From Zelopaecilomyces penicillatus (lineage: Eukaryota; Ascomycota; Sordariomycetes; Hypocreales; Pseudodiploosporaceae), in the NCBI GenBank assembly GCA_005765155.1, contig VCCP01000008.1, positions 310,001-374,000 of the forward strand: DNA of 64,000 bases, given 5' to 3'. This document shows, piece after piece, positions 47,691 to 58,458 of this stretch (within the stretch, counting starts at the first letter, position 1; every line of letters starts with the position of its first letter). The translations under genes were made by a program, and so were the position numbers. The notes under the pieces were generated by a model. It did not search any database. It saw only the letters and a program-made list of their open reading frames with translations, and was not told the DNA's origin.

Positions 47691-50600
47691 TTGCCAATTC
47701 TTGCAAGAATCGGGTGATAGCTTGCATGCCCCGACTCGGCCGATGGGGAAGCTTACGTTGAAGTTGGTGATCAACATCTGAGCCCGAAGTTCATGTTGCT
47801 GTCCGGATACGAACTGCATCAACGGTCATTACATTCGGTGTTCTGATACTCATGGTCGGTACTGCCTAATTTGGCTAGGACCGGGATGTCCCATGGAAAG
47901 TTCTCCTTGTTGATCAGGCTTAGACATTATCAGCGATCAACATGAGATATTGGCTTACGTAGCTGGCAAATGCTCAGAGAGAGTTCAGAATAGTTCAACT
48001 GGTAGCATCGCAGGATCAGAAGGCACTGGTAAGACTTGGCGCTGGCAGGATCAAGATGGATGATAGGCTTTGGATAACAGGGCTATTGCTAGCTGCAGAT
48101 ACGTAGAGGTGAGATAGGCATGCATGCATGCAAAGTTTGTACTACCCCTTACCCAGCGAACAAGCAACTGGTTAACTCATGAACGGCTCGTCGGGGGAAT
48201 CAGGCTCGCCGATTGAAGCTCGTTGACATAGCTGTGCGTAACTTGTACACGGAGAAAAACGGACGTGGGATTCGCGCTGCCGTTGGCTGTATCACCTATG
48301 CAGGACCACTACAACACACAGTACCGGTCCTCAAGAATCATTGTGATAATGCGACCCGAACGCTGCCATTATAGCCATACAAATGAACATATTCCAGCTG
48401 TTGATATGTACGTCATGGCCGTTGTGCTGGTCGTGGCTGCGGCAGGTCGGGCACGAGATGAAGGATGCCCGAAGAAGGATGCTGCACATCCCTACTAGGA
48501 GCGTTACCACAAGGCGCTAAAGGTCGTTCCGATGGCGGGGAAACAGGCCGGCACAGGGGACGACCATGTGCAAAGCAACTACCGCGTCCTGTTGGTAAAG
48601 TGCCAGGTCAAGTTAGCACGTTGCCGAATTCGGCACATGTTGAGCTACGGAGTACATTGGTAGCTAGGCTTTTTCTAGAGTGCGCTCGCATTTGGCTGAA
48701 ATCAGTTATTCCATAGGTACTCACTACGTACACACGTAGACCCACCTTCGGGCTCTGCTTTATACTGCATATAGCTGGCTCCTTTAGCTTAGGTTCTCTC
48801 CTCTATAGGAATCAAGGCCTTTCGTTACATCTTTTGTACTCCTTTAAGCTCCCTATACATATTTGTACACCAATGTATACCTAGTACCTAACTCATACTC
48901 CATAAGTCATGTGACCCATTTCCGTCCGTATCACACACAGCACATGTACAACACCATCTGATAGGTTGGTTAGTGGGCATTCGATCGACGTTGGACGCCG
49001 ATGGCTCGATCGACTGGCGCAAGATGCAGTAATGGTTCGAACTACACTACTTTAGGCAGCTGCCAGTTTTGAAGGAGCACACTTGGACAGACCGTTGTCT
49101 CAACTAGTAGGTACATTTAGGTCATTGTGTTAGTCGAAATGCGTGTAGTTTGTGTGTTCTAACATTACCGATAATTTTTACCGGAGCGGGCAATGTGGGT
49201 GCTGTGGCGGCAGCGGTGTGTTGTTGGGCAACATGAACGCCAAGACATCGTGGGTAGAAGCAATGTAATACCGAGCTTGCCATCCAGCGGTCAAGGAGAT
49301 GCTAATAAATGCTGCAATAACGCATCACCAGCACTGCACTGGGCGGTTTATACGAGCATTTTTGGGTTTCTCTCCACGCCGTTGTCTCCACACCGTTGTC
49401 TCCACTTAATTAGCGAGCGCTCCAATTCTACCAGTATGGTTAGATGCGGGTGTTTGCTAGGTATCTAGAAGTTAGGGGCAGTGTCAAATCTTCTCTGCCA
49501 ATCGACTTAACCAACGGGTATAACGAAAACTGGAAAGACGGTTGTGCCGTCAGTCGATGACATCATACCCACTTCGCATGACTAGACAGGTTAAAAATGA
49601 AAAGTCCCAATGTGTAGTTGCACTGTGTATGTGTGCGAAAATAACCTACGGGCGTAGTTCTAAGCTCTAACTCTATAGACTACTCCGCGTCTCCGACACA
49701 TGGTGGCAACAGGCTGACTGCAGATGCTTGAACACCAAAGGTACCGAGCCAATCAAATAAGTTTGCATTTTCGATCCCAATCCTTCTCGGGCGAATGATG
49801 TCTATCAGACGATCTTTCGGGGCAGACAGTTGCTCACTCAGCCGACACTCCTCCGAACAGTCTGCATCTAAGCCAACGAGAATCATGATCTGCTTTGCTC
49901 TTTCTGTTACCTCAGAAATTGCTGCCTAGTTCAAAATTCAAGGGTCTGAATCCTCCGACGACTATTTCACATCTGTAAACTAGATTGATTGCTCCCATCG
50001 AGCGCGTGTATGCACCAAGCACACCCTACCCAAGGAACAAAAAGCAACACCAGCGCAAAACTAAGTTCGAGGGGTCATTGATTCCTTAGTAAGGATGTAT
50101 TTATATCTGAGTTTTCATGACACTTTGTTACTTCAAAGGATTCTGTAAATGCGGGCTTGGGCAGTTATATCTACATGGATCTTGGGCGAGGAAAGGGTTT
50201 CACCGGCAAAACGGACCGTCGGGACCGAAGACCAGACTCTGGACTTACTTGCGATATCACAGCCCATGAATCTCTGTCTCCGCTTTGAGTATGCGGTAAA
50301 AAGAAATATGGCTTTCTTCTTTCTCAACTGTAGCTTGCAATCCTACCGTAACTTCCTATGCTGCTGTATCCTTGTCTTTGATGTGCTAAACTAGTTCGAA
50401 TTTACCCAACAGCACCCAGAGGGGCTCAACATTGCCAGAATTTGTGTACATCTACGTCTTGTCTAGAAATTGTATCTATACGCGAGATCATGATGGAAGC
50501 TTGGGGAGCATTGCTTGAGCACATGAGCTGCATCGACATGGTTCACGGGAAGACCGAAACTAATACTACTGAGTAATATGTCTAACTGTACATCATACAT

Positions 50601-52633
50601 GAGCTTGTCTTCAATAGTATCGTTGGGCTTCAATAGTCACAAGCTTCAAAGTCTATCCAATTGGCACGTCCAATGAAACTGGAGCTCTGCTGGATAAAGT
50701 CTACATCGCGAATTTGTGCTCCAATCAGATTGGGAAACAGATGAGCATCCAAGGCAGATTTGCCACACGGGTAAGATTTGGTGTTGCGGTTGCGCAACTC
50801 ATAAGTCATCGTGTTGATGGTCTTGTGAATCTTTGTCATTGTACAACGTAATGTTGTCATGAATGGATTCCTTCATCGGCATTTTAACAAGAGTATATTA
50901 GATCTCATTCTGCATTGCCAAAATGTTACATGTATAGATCAATGCAATCTAATTAGTAAAATTGGGTGCTCTGATCTAGCCTGTATCTCCAAGTCCATAT
51001 AGCATCTAATACCCAGTGCGTACCCTATATTCAGGTTAAACACATTACCTAGACAAACCAAAAATGATCCATCATGATGGCATAGGAGACCTATTGTAGC
51101 AAAGGTCTATCTGAAAATGAACTTCTGTTATAACGTGATTGTCTCATACAAATATGTCCACTGCACTGTATTGTAATGTCTACAAGAAATTTATGTGTTG
51201 AATGATCTTCTGTATTGAAATAACACTGTCTTCCGCAATTCCTATTTTATTTATCCCCTCTGGCAGCCTAGTCCTACGTAACCAGTACCACCCAAGCTTG
51301 GTTAGAGCTTTGATTAGTGAATTAACGCTTCCAATCTAGACCTCAAAGGAAACAACTTCGATTGCATGCGCTAATGTATTTCTATTGGTTCGTGTGGAAA
51401 CTTTGATGGGTCTGTTCAGTTCTCCAAAGCAAGAAGCTGCAGCTATGATGGTGGAGAGAAGCTGTAATTGTCGCGAAAAGTCTTCCCGACGCACTTTTCT
51501 TTATTTTTTGGCCCCGCTAGTCCCAAGATAATCCTGATGGAGCCTGTTAGTACAGATGTGGATGTTCAGGCAGACTCTATCTAATATATCTATTTCCCTT
51601 TTAGGAAGTAGATCCAGCCCATCTCAAGAAAGTGTCACCGTCGATACGCAAATCAGAAGCTGGGAGTCGATTATATAAGACAATGCAGTGTAGGGTAATA
51701 GGCATAGAAGTATGAAGCCGGTGTTGAACCAAATTGCTGCATGGGTAGGTTTGCTTGTTAGCGTGGAATGAGGATGAGTCCAACAAGAAGACTGCTAGAC
51801 GGCTTGGTAAAATCACGCTCGATCATTAACTCACCATTAAATTCAGTACGAGTCTGAACCGGAACTACGCGTATTTGGAGGGTATATACATCAGGCAGCT
51901 GACTTTAAATATACTCTGATATCCTGAAATCTGATAGATATAATAGTAGCCGTTTATCCGCTGGCAAATCACGTCCCTCCCATCAGCCACTTGCGTCCAA
52001 CTTATCAGCTTTATAGCTATTACAACGAGCTACAGACATGCGGCTAGTATTGTACATTAAATGTCCCCCCATGATAAACATCAGTGAGTTGCGTTTTGTT
52101 TCCCCATGTAAAGTAGCAACATGCGCTGTCTGCAATGGCGGGACACCAAATAAAAGGCCAATTGAACACGCATCAAAGCAATGAACTACATGCTCAAGGT
52201 TTGGCTCGATGACGACGTGATGCCTTGCCAGTAAACGCATGAATAATTGAAACTTTTGTGGAGAATCTTTGCAGAACCCATTTATTTTGAGAATTTGGCA
52301 TCAAGTAATTCAAGTAATCCAGCCTAGTTGGATATATACAGACACTTGAACGAGTACTCAACATCACTTGCCTAGGACTTAACATACAAGTTCGGCAAAA
52401 TTGAGACAGTCGCCATTTACATCACTATTCAGGCTTCTACAACCACTTGGATGGTTACTTTTTTTTTTGCTATGTACCTTTGTAGCCTTCGTAGATTCTG
52501 ATGCTGAGTTTCATAACGCCATATAACATTTCCACTTTTCCATGCTTCCATCCCCCCCTCCTTATATCTATGGACTGCTGGTGAGTATTGATACGCAACA
52601 CATTTAGAACTCAGACAATAATGCAGGGGACGA

Positions 52634-52912
52634 ATGAATCCTCGCGGGCAAATGGATCACACCTTTTCGTACAATAGGGCGAACCAGATAAATCAGCATT
52701 TCTGCGATGGACCAAATTCTGGACCTAATAGCGGGACTTACTGGTGGAATAGTCATAACTATCGTCAGAATAAGGGAAAATCTAAGCCAATACGACACCG
52801 ACGATGAGTATCTGGATATCGGGTGCAAAATAACCATGTCTATTACCAAGACGGCAACGACGAATATATCAATGTGGACGTAGAGGACAATGGCGCAGAA
52901 GAGTATGAGTGA
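52634..52912 (+). pseudogene. Relic reading frame rich in Asn, Tyr, Gly
   Basis: From ATG at 52634 the frame runs 57 codons to a TGA at 52805-52807, then 34 further codons in the same frame to TGA at 52910. Both halves share an unusual Asn/Tyr/Gly/Asp-rich composition (GPNSGPNSGTYWWNSHNY before the stop, HVYYQDGNDEYINVDVEDNG after it). The TGA follows two CGA codons, so a CGA-to-TGA transition would explain it. An upstream TAA at the left end of the open frame may be a former CAA. Family not recognised; it could also be a GTATCT-donor exon end. Low confidence. Confidence 0.3.
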
Positions 52913-53554
52913 AAATTGGAAGCCACTAGCTATCAGGCAATATCAGAATTCACAGTATATGACTTTGACGAAAGTCACTAAACGTGGGTTGATGCAACAG
53001 TATGAGAGACTTCAGAGTTCAGGGCCAATGCTAGACTTTTTTGGATGAAACGTTCGCTGGTCATTGATATGTCCGCGCCTAGGTACATTTTTGCGGATCT
53101 AGCAAGTAGAGTTTTATGGTATGTCTATTCAAAATCTAGACAGCAAGGGCTTTACTATATTATAGAATGCCGCAAAACCGTTTCGTCAAATCCCTAATGT
53201 CAAATGAAGGATTTCCTGAAGTCTCTCAGTTCTCACCCTAATACGCCACGTGAAGAATGGCAAAAAGATTTGCCCAGCAGAGCACGAGCTTCATAACCTT
53301 ATTTGTGTGATTAGGCCGTATTGTCTTTATGGAATCCTCTCGATTATGCCAAACCACACCTAACCTTAAGATGAACGAATTTTAACCTTTTTAAGTTCTT
53401 GCCACATTTTCCTAATCACATCCCTGGTGAAAGTGATTTGGATATTAGGTGTTCATGGAAATGACTTTATTCAAAGTTTTGCCCAGCTTAGGAATTGGAG
53501 TAACAGTGGACTGTGGCAGACTTGCAGCGACAACCTTATTTTATCTTCATTCAC

Positions 53555-53561
53555 TATATAT
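53555..53561 (+). promoter_or_regulatory. TATA box of the 364-residue gene
   Basis: TATATAT inside a pyrimidine-rich leader about 150 bases before the ATG at 53706. Confidence 0.45.
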
Positions 53562-53597
53562 TTCCCTCCTTTCTACTTTGCTCCTTCCTACAATTTC

Positions 53598-53689
53598 CAT
53601 TACACCTTCTCTACATTCCAAGAATCTCGATTACACCTTCCGTACATTCCGAGAACCTTCATTACATCTTCCCAACATCTCGAGAATCT
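53598..53689. repeat. Three imperfect tandem repeats of about 31 bases
   Basis: Units at 53598-53627, 53628-53658 and 53659-53689 follow the pattern ATTACACCTTC-N-TACATTCC-GAGAATCT with a few differences. They lie in the 5' leader between the TATA element and the start codon of the next gene and end 16 bases before its ATG. Confidence 0.75.
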
Positions 53690-53705
53690 CCACCGCTGAA
53701 GCATC

Positions 53706-54800
53706 ATGCCATTCTTTCGACATTCTGTCCTTGAGAGAAGTCCAATGCCTCCTCATGAGATACTCCATTATGCTCGTGGCGTCTTTGAGGCAGCGCATCG
53801 GAAAATGATTTATATCGACTCCGTGCACGATCCCCTCCACGCATGTGTGCAACGAAACCAAGATGTGTCCATACCAGATGGTGCATGCATCGACCAAGAC
53901 CATGCCAATCTAGCTGGCATGAACATTGATGAAGCTGAAACATTCTGCAACAAGTCGGTGGGCATCTACGTGGTACCTGGTGCCTTACGCGCACAGAACT
54001 TAAAGTTGCTTTACCACTCTCTTCACAACTTTCTTTACCACGAATGGTTCGAACCCTATCGGAGTGAGATTGAATACGGGCAGTTCATAGCCAAGACCGT
54101 GGTGATCAACCACCTTTATGGGGACATGGAGACGGAATTGTTCGAAAGATTGGTCAAGTCGCTGAATGAAAAGCTTTGTGGTTACGTGGAGAGGGTCCAG
54201 AGCGACATTCGACGATTCCCATCGGAGACCATAGATCAGGGACGTGGCAGTGTATCCAAGTCTGTTGCCAAAACAATTCGGGACCAAGAATTTTTCATTC
54301 TCCAGCCAATATTTAAAGCTTTGTCAATTCTGTTGCTCGGCGAAAACTTTACCGAATTTACCGAGGATGTTGGTAAAATTCCCGTCTATCTCATTCGGAC
54401 GGGGGTAGGTGCCGACCTCAGCGCCCCCATAAGCTTCGAACCCATCATCGCCAAAGTTGATGCTGTTTTTTCAGAATCGACAGTTCAGACTTCGCTCGGC
54501 ACAGCAATCGGCTTCGTCATGGAGCTGGTGGCGCGCGAAAATGCCGTCTTTGGCGTTCGGCCGGACCCCAGTCAGTCGACTAGCGGCCTTCAAGATGGCT
54601 GTCTGATGGGATTGGAGACTTGCTTGCCCCAGTTGCGCAGGCTTGGATGGGAGTCGGATGATCTAGACGGTCCAACCTCGAGCTGGGTTGATACCGAAAG
54701 GTATCCCGAATGGTCAGGAGTCGGTGCGTCGGAGGATGTGGAGTTTTATGAGAGACGTGAGGATCAGGCACGTCAGGCTACCAGACGAGGTAGAATCTAG
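53706..54800 (+). CDS. Unrecognised intronless protein, 364 residues
   Basis: One continuous frame of 364 codons with even composition and plausible codon use. No signal peptide or membrane segment. The N-terminal 90 residues carry His, Cys and Asp-rich turns (HDPLHACVQRNQD, DGACIDQDHANLAG); the middle is helical with aromatic residues (LLYHSLHNFLYHEWFEPY) and the end is acidic then basic (EDVEFYERREDQ, RRGRI). I do not recognise the family. A pyrimidine-rich leader with tandem repeats and a TATA element supports a real transcription unit. The lack of introns contrasts with most neighbours. It could be a lineage-restricted gene; no function is proposed. Confidence 0.65.
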   Translation: MPFFRHSVLERSPMPPHEILHYARGVFEAAHRKMIYIDSVHDPLHACVQRNQDVSIPDGACIDQDHANLAGMNIDEAETFCNKSVGIYVVPGALRAQNLKLLYHSLHNFLYHEWFEPYRSEIEYGQFIAKTVVINHLYGDMETELFERLVKSLNEKLCGYVERVQSDIRRFPSETIDQGRGSVSKSVAKTIRDQEFFILQPIFKALSILLLGENFTEFTEDVGKIPVYLIRTGVGADLSAPISFEPIIAKVDAVFSESTVQTSLGTAIGFVMELVARENAVFGVRPDPSQSTSGLQDGCLMGLETCLPQLRRLGWESDDLDGPTSSWVDTERYPEWSGVGASEDVEFYERREDQARQATRRGRI

Positions 54801-56257
54801 GATCCCCGGATCCTAGCAAACAGGGTGAAAATGAGTTTGGACTATGAAGTGAGTGAGTTTTAGCCCATAACGTACGTATGGAGTTGTGGTTGCTTTTTTG
54901 GACGTTCCGGAGGAATTTGGTGGTGTTGGTTTTTTTGTTACCCAATTGAGAAGGCACATTGTTTTGGCATCCCATGTCAATCTTACTTAATTCGTCAATA
55001 ATGAGGAAATGTTTGTTATAAGGTTTTAAAACTCTTCCGCTCTGTGATTTAGTGAATGGCTATTTGATCATGTTTGCAGTAAAGAATGACTGTCTTCACC
55101 AATTGCATCTTGGTTTAGAACTGTGCGGCCGGAAGTACATGCAAGAGCCATAAAGCATCCATGGGTCTGTTGACAAGACGGCAAACTGGTGGGGAATGCC
55201 TGTCGCGCTATGAAACACTGCTCCAATGGGTTTCCACATACTCACTAATGTGTGCACAGTAACATGTAGGCTTGTGTAATTTATTAACCGATTGCTATTC
55301 GCGTAGGTAGTAGATAGAACCCGAGTCTTTACCCAAGGAGCTAACTCGCCGAATTACCTTCAATTCCGGTCTCCTCACCCCGTGGGATGCCACCCTCTAA
55401 GACCAGGTTAAGTGGCGGATGTTCCGGAGGTTCAAGCCGGAAACGAAGATCCTTGATGAAGTTTGCGGGGTTGCGAATACCAGACAGGGGCCCAATCTGC
55501 CGGTCTTGATGGCGCCAATTTCCCCATTCGCGGAATATTCATCCTTGTCATCATTAGCCATCTTTGGAGAAATCAATCAAAGCAAAATTGATTCGGGCCG
55601 AGTGGCTGGTTGAGTAACAGAGGATTGGTGCGTAACGTCTAGCGGAGGATTTACAGTGCTGCAAAGCAGTGCTGCAGGTGTCTGTTGCAGATGATGTAAC
55701 TTCAATTTTGTGAGAGGCTTCTTTTTTTTCTTTTCTTTTTTTCTTTCTTCTTTTGGCTCACGGCGTTGAATGAGCACAGCAGTAAGATTCTCCATTCGCA
55801 AGCGAGCTTGAGATGTAGGCATTCAGTGGCAGAAGCTATTTTGCCGATAGCGAGTTGTTCAATGGGATACATAGAGGGCCTAACAATGCCTGCTGGTTCG
55901 GCATGGGCAATGCACTCGGCTGCCATCTTCATCCCAGAAAGCTAGTTCTGCACACGCATCGACAGGGAGCGAATGCCTAGCATGTGTAATGCCGAATTCA
56001 ACATCAATCCTAGCATTGCGACATGTTGCGGGCGAAGGAGCACTAATAATATGACCAACTTGGGGCCCTACGGGATGGAATTGTGTCTACCGGCCGTCTA
56101 TCCGTACATACATAAATACTACACAACCCGCCCCCTTCCTTAGGCCTGCTTACTCTTTATTCCTGAAGTTTTTGGGGTGATCGTTCCGAGTGAGCCACCA
56201 ATTACCGTTTTCGATAATTCGTGTCGAAAGAGAAAGGCCAAATACCGGTGGCTTGAC
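54801..56257. other. Intergenic region with GH79 promoter
   Basis: About 1.5 kb. It contains a nearly pure pyrimidine tract at 55718-55754 and a CATAAATA element at 56111-56118, about 145 bases before the GH79 start. The open frame at 55419-55613 has no recognisable content. Confidence 0.5.
56111..56118 (+). promoter_or_regulatory. TATA-like element of the GH79 gene
   Basis: CATAAATA 140 bases upstream of the ATG at 56258. Confidence 0.4.
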
Positions 56258-58133
56258 ATGATGCTGATGCAGGCTGGTCTCGCAGCGGCCCTAGTTGGCG
56301 CCGTCTCACAAGTCGCCGCTGAGACATATGCCGTCCCTACGACAGCTAACAAAATTGGCCAACCCTTTGAGGCTTTCGTGAGCTATTCTCTCGAGTTTTC
56401 ATCATTTCCTGAATATGCTGGTATGAAACCCCCTCAGGCATTGAGTGCTGGCGCCGTGGAGATTTTATGTATTGCCCACTGAAGCGGGCTACCTATTGAC
56501 ACAATATTGTATTTAGGGAATAAATCAACACCTAATGTCTTCTCCGACAACCTTTTAAATAACCTCGGTCGACTTTCCGGCACGAAGCCCTACATTCGAG
56601 TCGGGGGCAACACCCAAGACTATGCTCTCTGGAACGCGTCGCAACAGGCAGCGCTGGTCGGAGTAGTCAACCCCAAACGGTCGCCAGATTACCCTACCAC
56701 CATTCACATCGGGCCATCCTTTTTTGAGTCGTATAACACCTGGTCCGGAGTCAAGTTTCTACACGGCTTCAACCTGGGTTTAGGAGGCAACAATTCCGAG
56801 GGCTGGCAGACACTCATTGACACCGTTCCGCTGGTATGCAAAACCCTTGGCCGTCCGGGCAAGCTCTACATGTGGGCCTATGGTAACGAACCCGATCTGT
56901 TCTCCACGTCTGCACAAGGCCCAGTGCGCCCGCCTACGTGGAATGAAACCGTTTACGTTGCCCAATGGCACAATGGCACAGACTTGATCAAGAAGCAAGT
57001 GCAAAAGCACTGTCCTGAGCTTTTTGCGAGAGGAGCACCTAGGTTCATGGCCCCATCCCTAGCTGGCACCGGAAATCGCATCAAGGCGCCTGTCGCATGG
57101 AAAGAGGGTCTGAATAAATATGAGAATATTGAGCTTTTTTCAACCCACAAGTTAGTTTATTCCCTTCATAAGAATCCGAACCCATGCGTATAGCTCGGAT
57201 ATCACTGACATGTCGACACACACTGCAGTTATATCAGCGGCGCGGAATCGCCTGGCGTCACCTTGCAGGGCACATTAATGAACCATACGAAAACGAAGCA
57301 GTCGGTCGACAGTCACATTGTTGAATACAACCGTATCATCGCCGAGAACCCAGGCAAACGAATCCCGGATCTTATTTTTGGAGAAACCAACTCTCTGTAT
57401 AACCAGGGCAGACCGGGCTTGAGCAATTCGTTTGGCGCGGCCCTCTGGGGTGTCGACTTCAACCTGTACTCGGCATCTGTTGGTTTTAAGCGTGTCCACA
57501 TGCACCAAGGCACCAACTATCGTGTAAGTTTGTGTGGGCTCCATTAAGAAATTGGTGAGAAGATGTTGGTTTCTGACAGAATGGACAACAATTTAGTATC
57601 AAGCCTGGCAGCCAGTCTCGACAGATCTGGCATCCATCGGTACCAAGGCGCCATACTACGGCAGCATAGCTGTCGCAGCCATGTTGGGTGGTTCAGCTCG
57701 GCGCCCTGTAAGCATCTCGGGCATCCCGTTGTCTTCAGATCCTCGCGAAGTGGCCTATGCCGCACACTATGTTTCGAGGAGTCAGCTTGCCCGCATCGCG
57801 GTGCTCAACATGCGATCATACAACACAACCATCGGCGGCGCCGGACTCGACCCACTACCTAGCCCGGCTAAGAGACCTAGCCAGGCCTATACTTTTGCCG
57901 TGGACGGTGTTCGAGACGGCCAAAAGGTAGCTGTGCAACGGTTGATGGCCAACGGCAGCGACGCCATTACTGGCATTACGTTCGACGGGTGGAGCTATAA
58001 TTATGAGCTGGATTTGGGTAAGCCTGTCCGGCTGAACAATGTCACGATTGGAGAAAAGGTAATTGTGAAAGATGGCAAGGTAACGGTCGAGGTGCCGGAT
58101 TCATCTGCGGTGTTGTTGAATTTTGGTGCGTAG
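56258..58133 (+). CDS. Secreted GH79 glycosidase (beta-glucuronidase-like)
   Basis: Exons 56258-56420, 56517-57150, 57229-57523 and 57597-58133, about 542 residues. The first ATG of MMLMQAGLAAALVGAVSQ starts a signal peptide; the frame is open further upstream but has no ATG there. GH79 features: ETYAVPTTANKIGQPFEAF start, KPYIRVGGNTQDYALW, the acid/base glutamate E179 in WAYGNEPDLF and the probable nucleophile E318 in DLIFGETNSLYNQG. The C-terminal beta-sandwich (ISGIPLSSDPREVAYAAHYV through the end) is the usual GH79 accessory domain. The family removes glucuronic acid or 4-O-methylglucuronic acid from arabinogalactan proteins and related glycans, outside the cell. Both catalytic acids are present, so it is likely active. 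Exact substrate unknown. Confidence 0.92.
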
Positions 58134-58458
58134 GTGCTGTGTTATTATGGTGTTAACACATAGTACGAAGCATTTACCTGTCCACACGTAATGTGATGTC
58201 ATATCCGAATGTGAGGTATCGAAAGATGCGCTGTAGGGCTGGAGAAGTACCTTTAGTCAGCAATCCTACAGTGAGAGTGAGACTACCAAATTACCTTGTC
58301 AGACCACAATGTCAATTTCTCATATCTGCTTTCTGTCATATGTTGCAATGAAACCACTTGAAATGTTCACATGCGCATCCGTCAATACGAAACGAAAATG
58401 GCTGATGAGCGCAAAGTCGGACTGCTAGTCTAACCAAACCAGAAGGAGCGAAACTGTG
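58134..58458. other. Intergenic spacer / promoter of the TIR-like gene
   Basis: 325 bases between two plus-strand genes; no clear TATA box and no gene seen. Confidence 0.5.

Larger units (their letters stand above)
47546..53705. other. Gene-poor block with degraded reading frames
   Basis: About 6.2 kb without an intact gene that I can support. Short coding-like islands occur on the minus strand at 49680-49886, 50133-50327 and 50630-50860, and a plus-strand relic at 52634-52912 (listed separately). The right half, about 50.9-53.4 kb, is clearly AT-rich. No transposase, terminal repeat or tRNA was seen. It resembles decayed or RIP-affected accessory DNA next to a putative effector gene. Confidence 0.5.

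Noticed and set aside
49025..49050. GGTTCGAAC, resembling a tRNA T-loop
   Set aside because: No matching acceptor stem, D-loop or anticodon arm could be folded around it; no tRNA was found elsewhere in the window.
55419..55613. Small plus-strand frame
   Set aside because: 64 codons without signal, domain or convincing promoter; likely chance.
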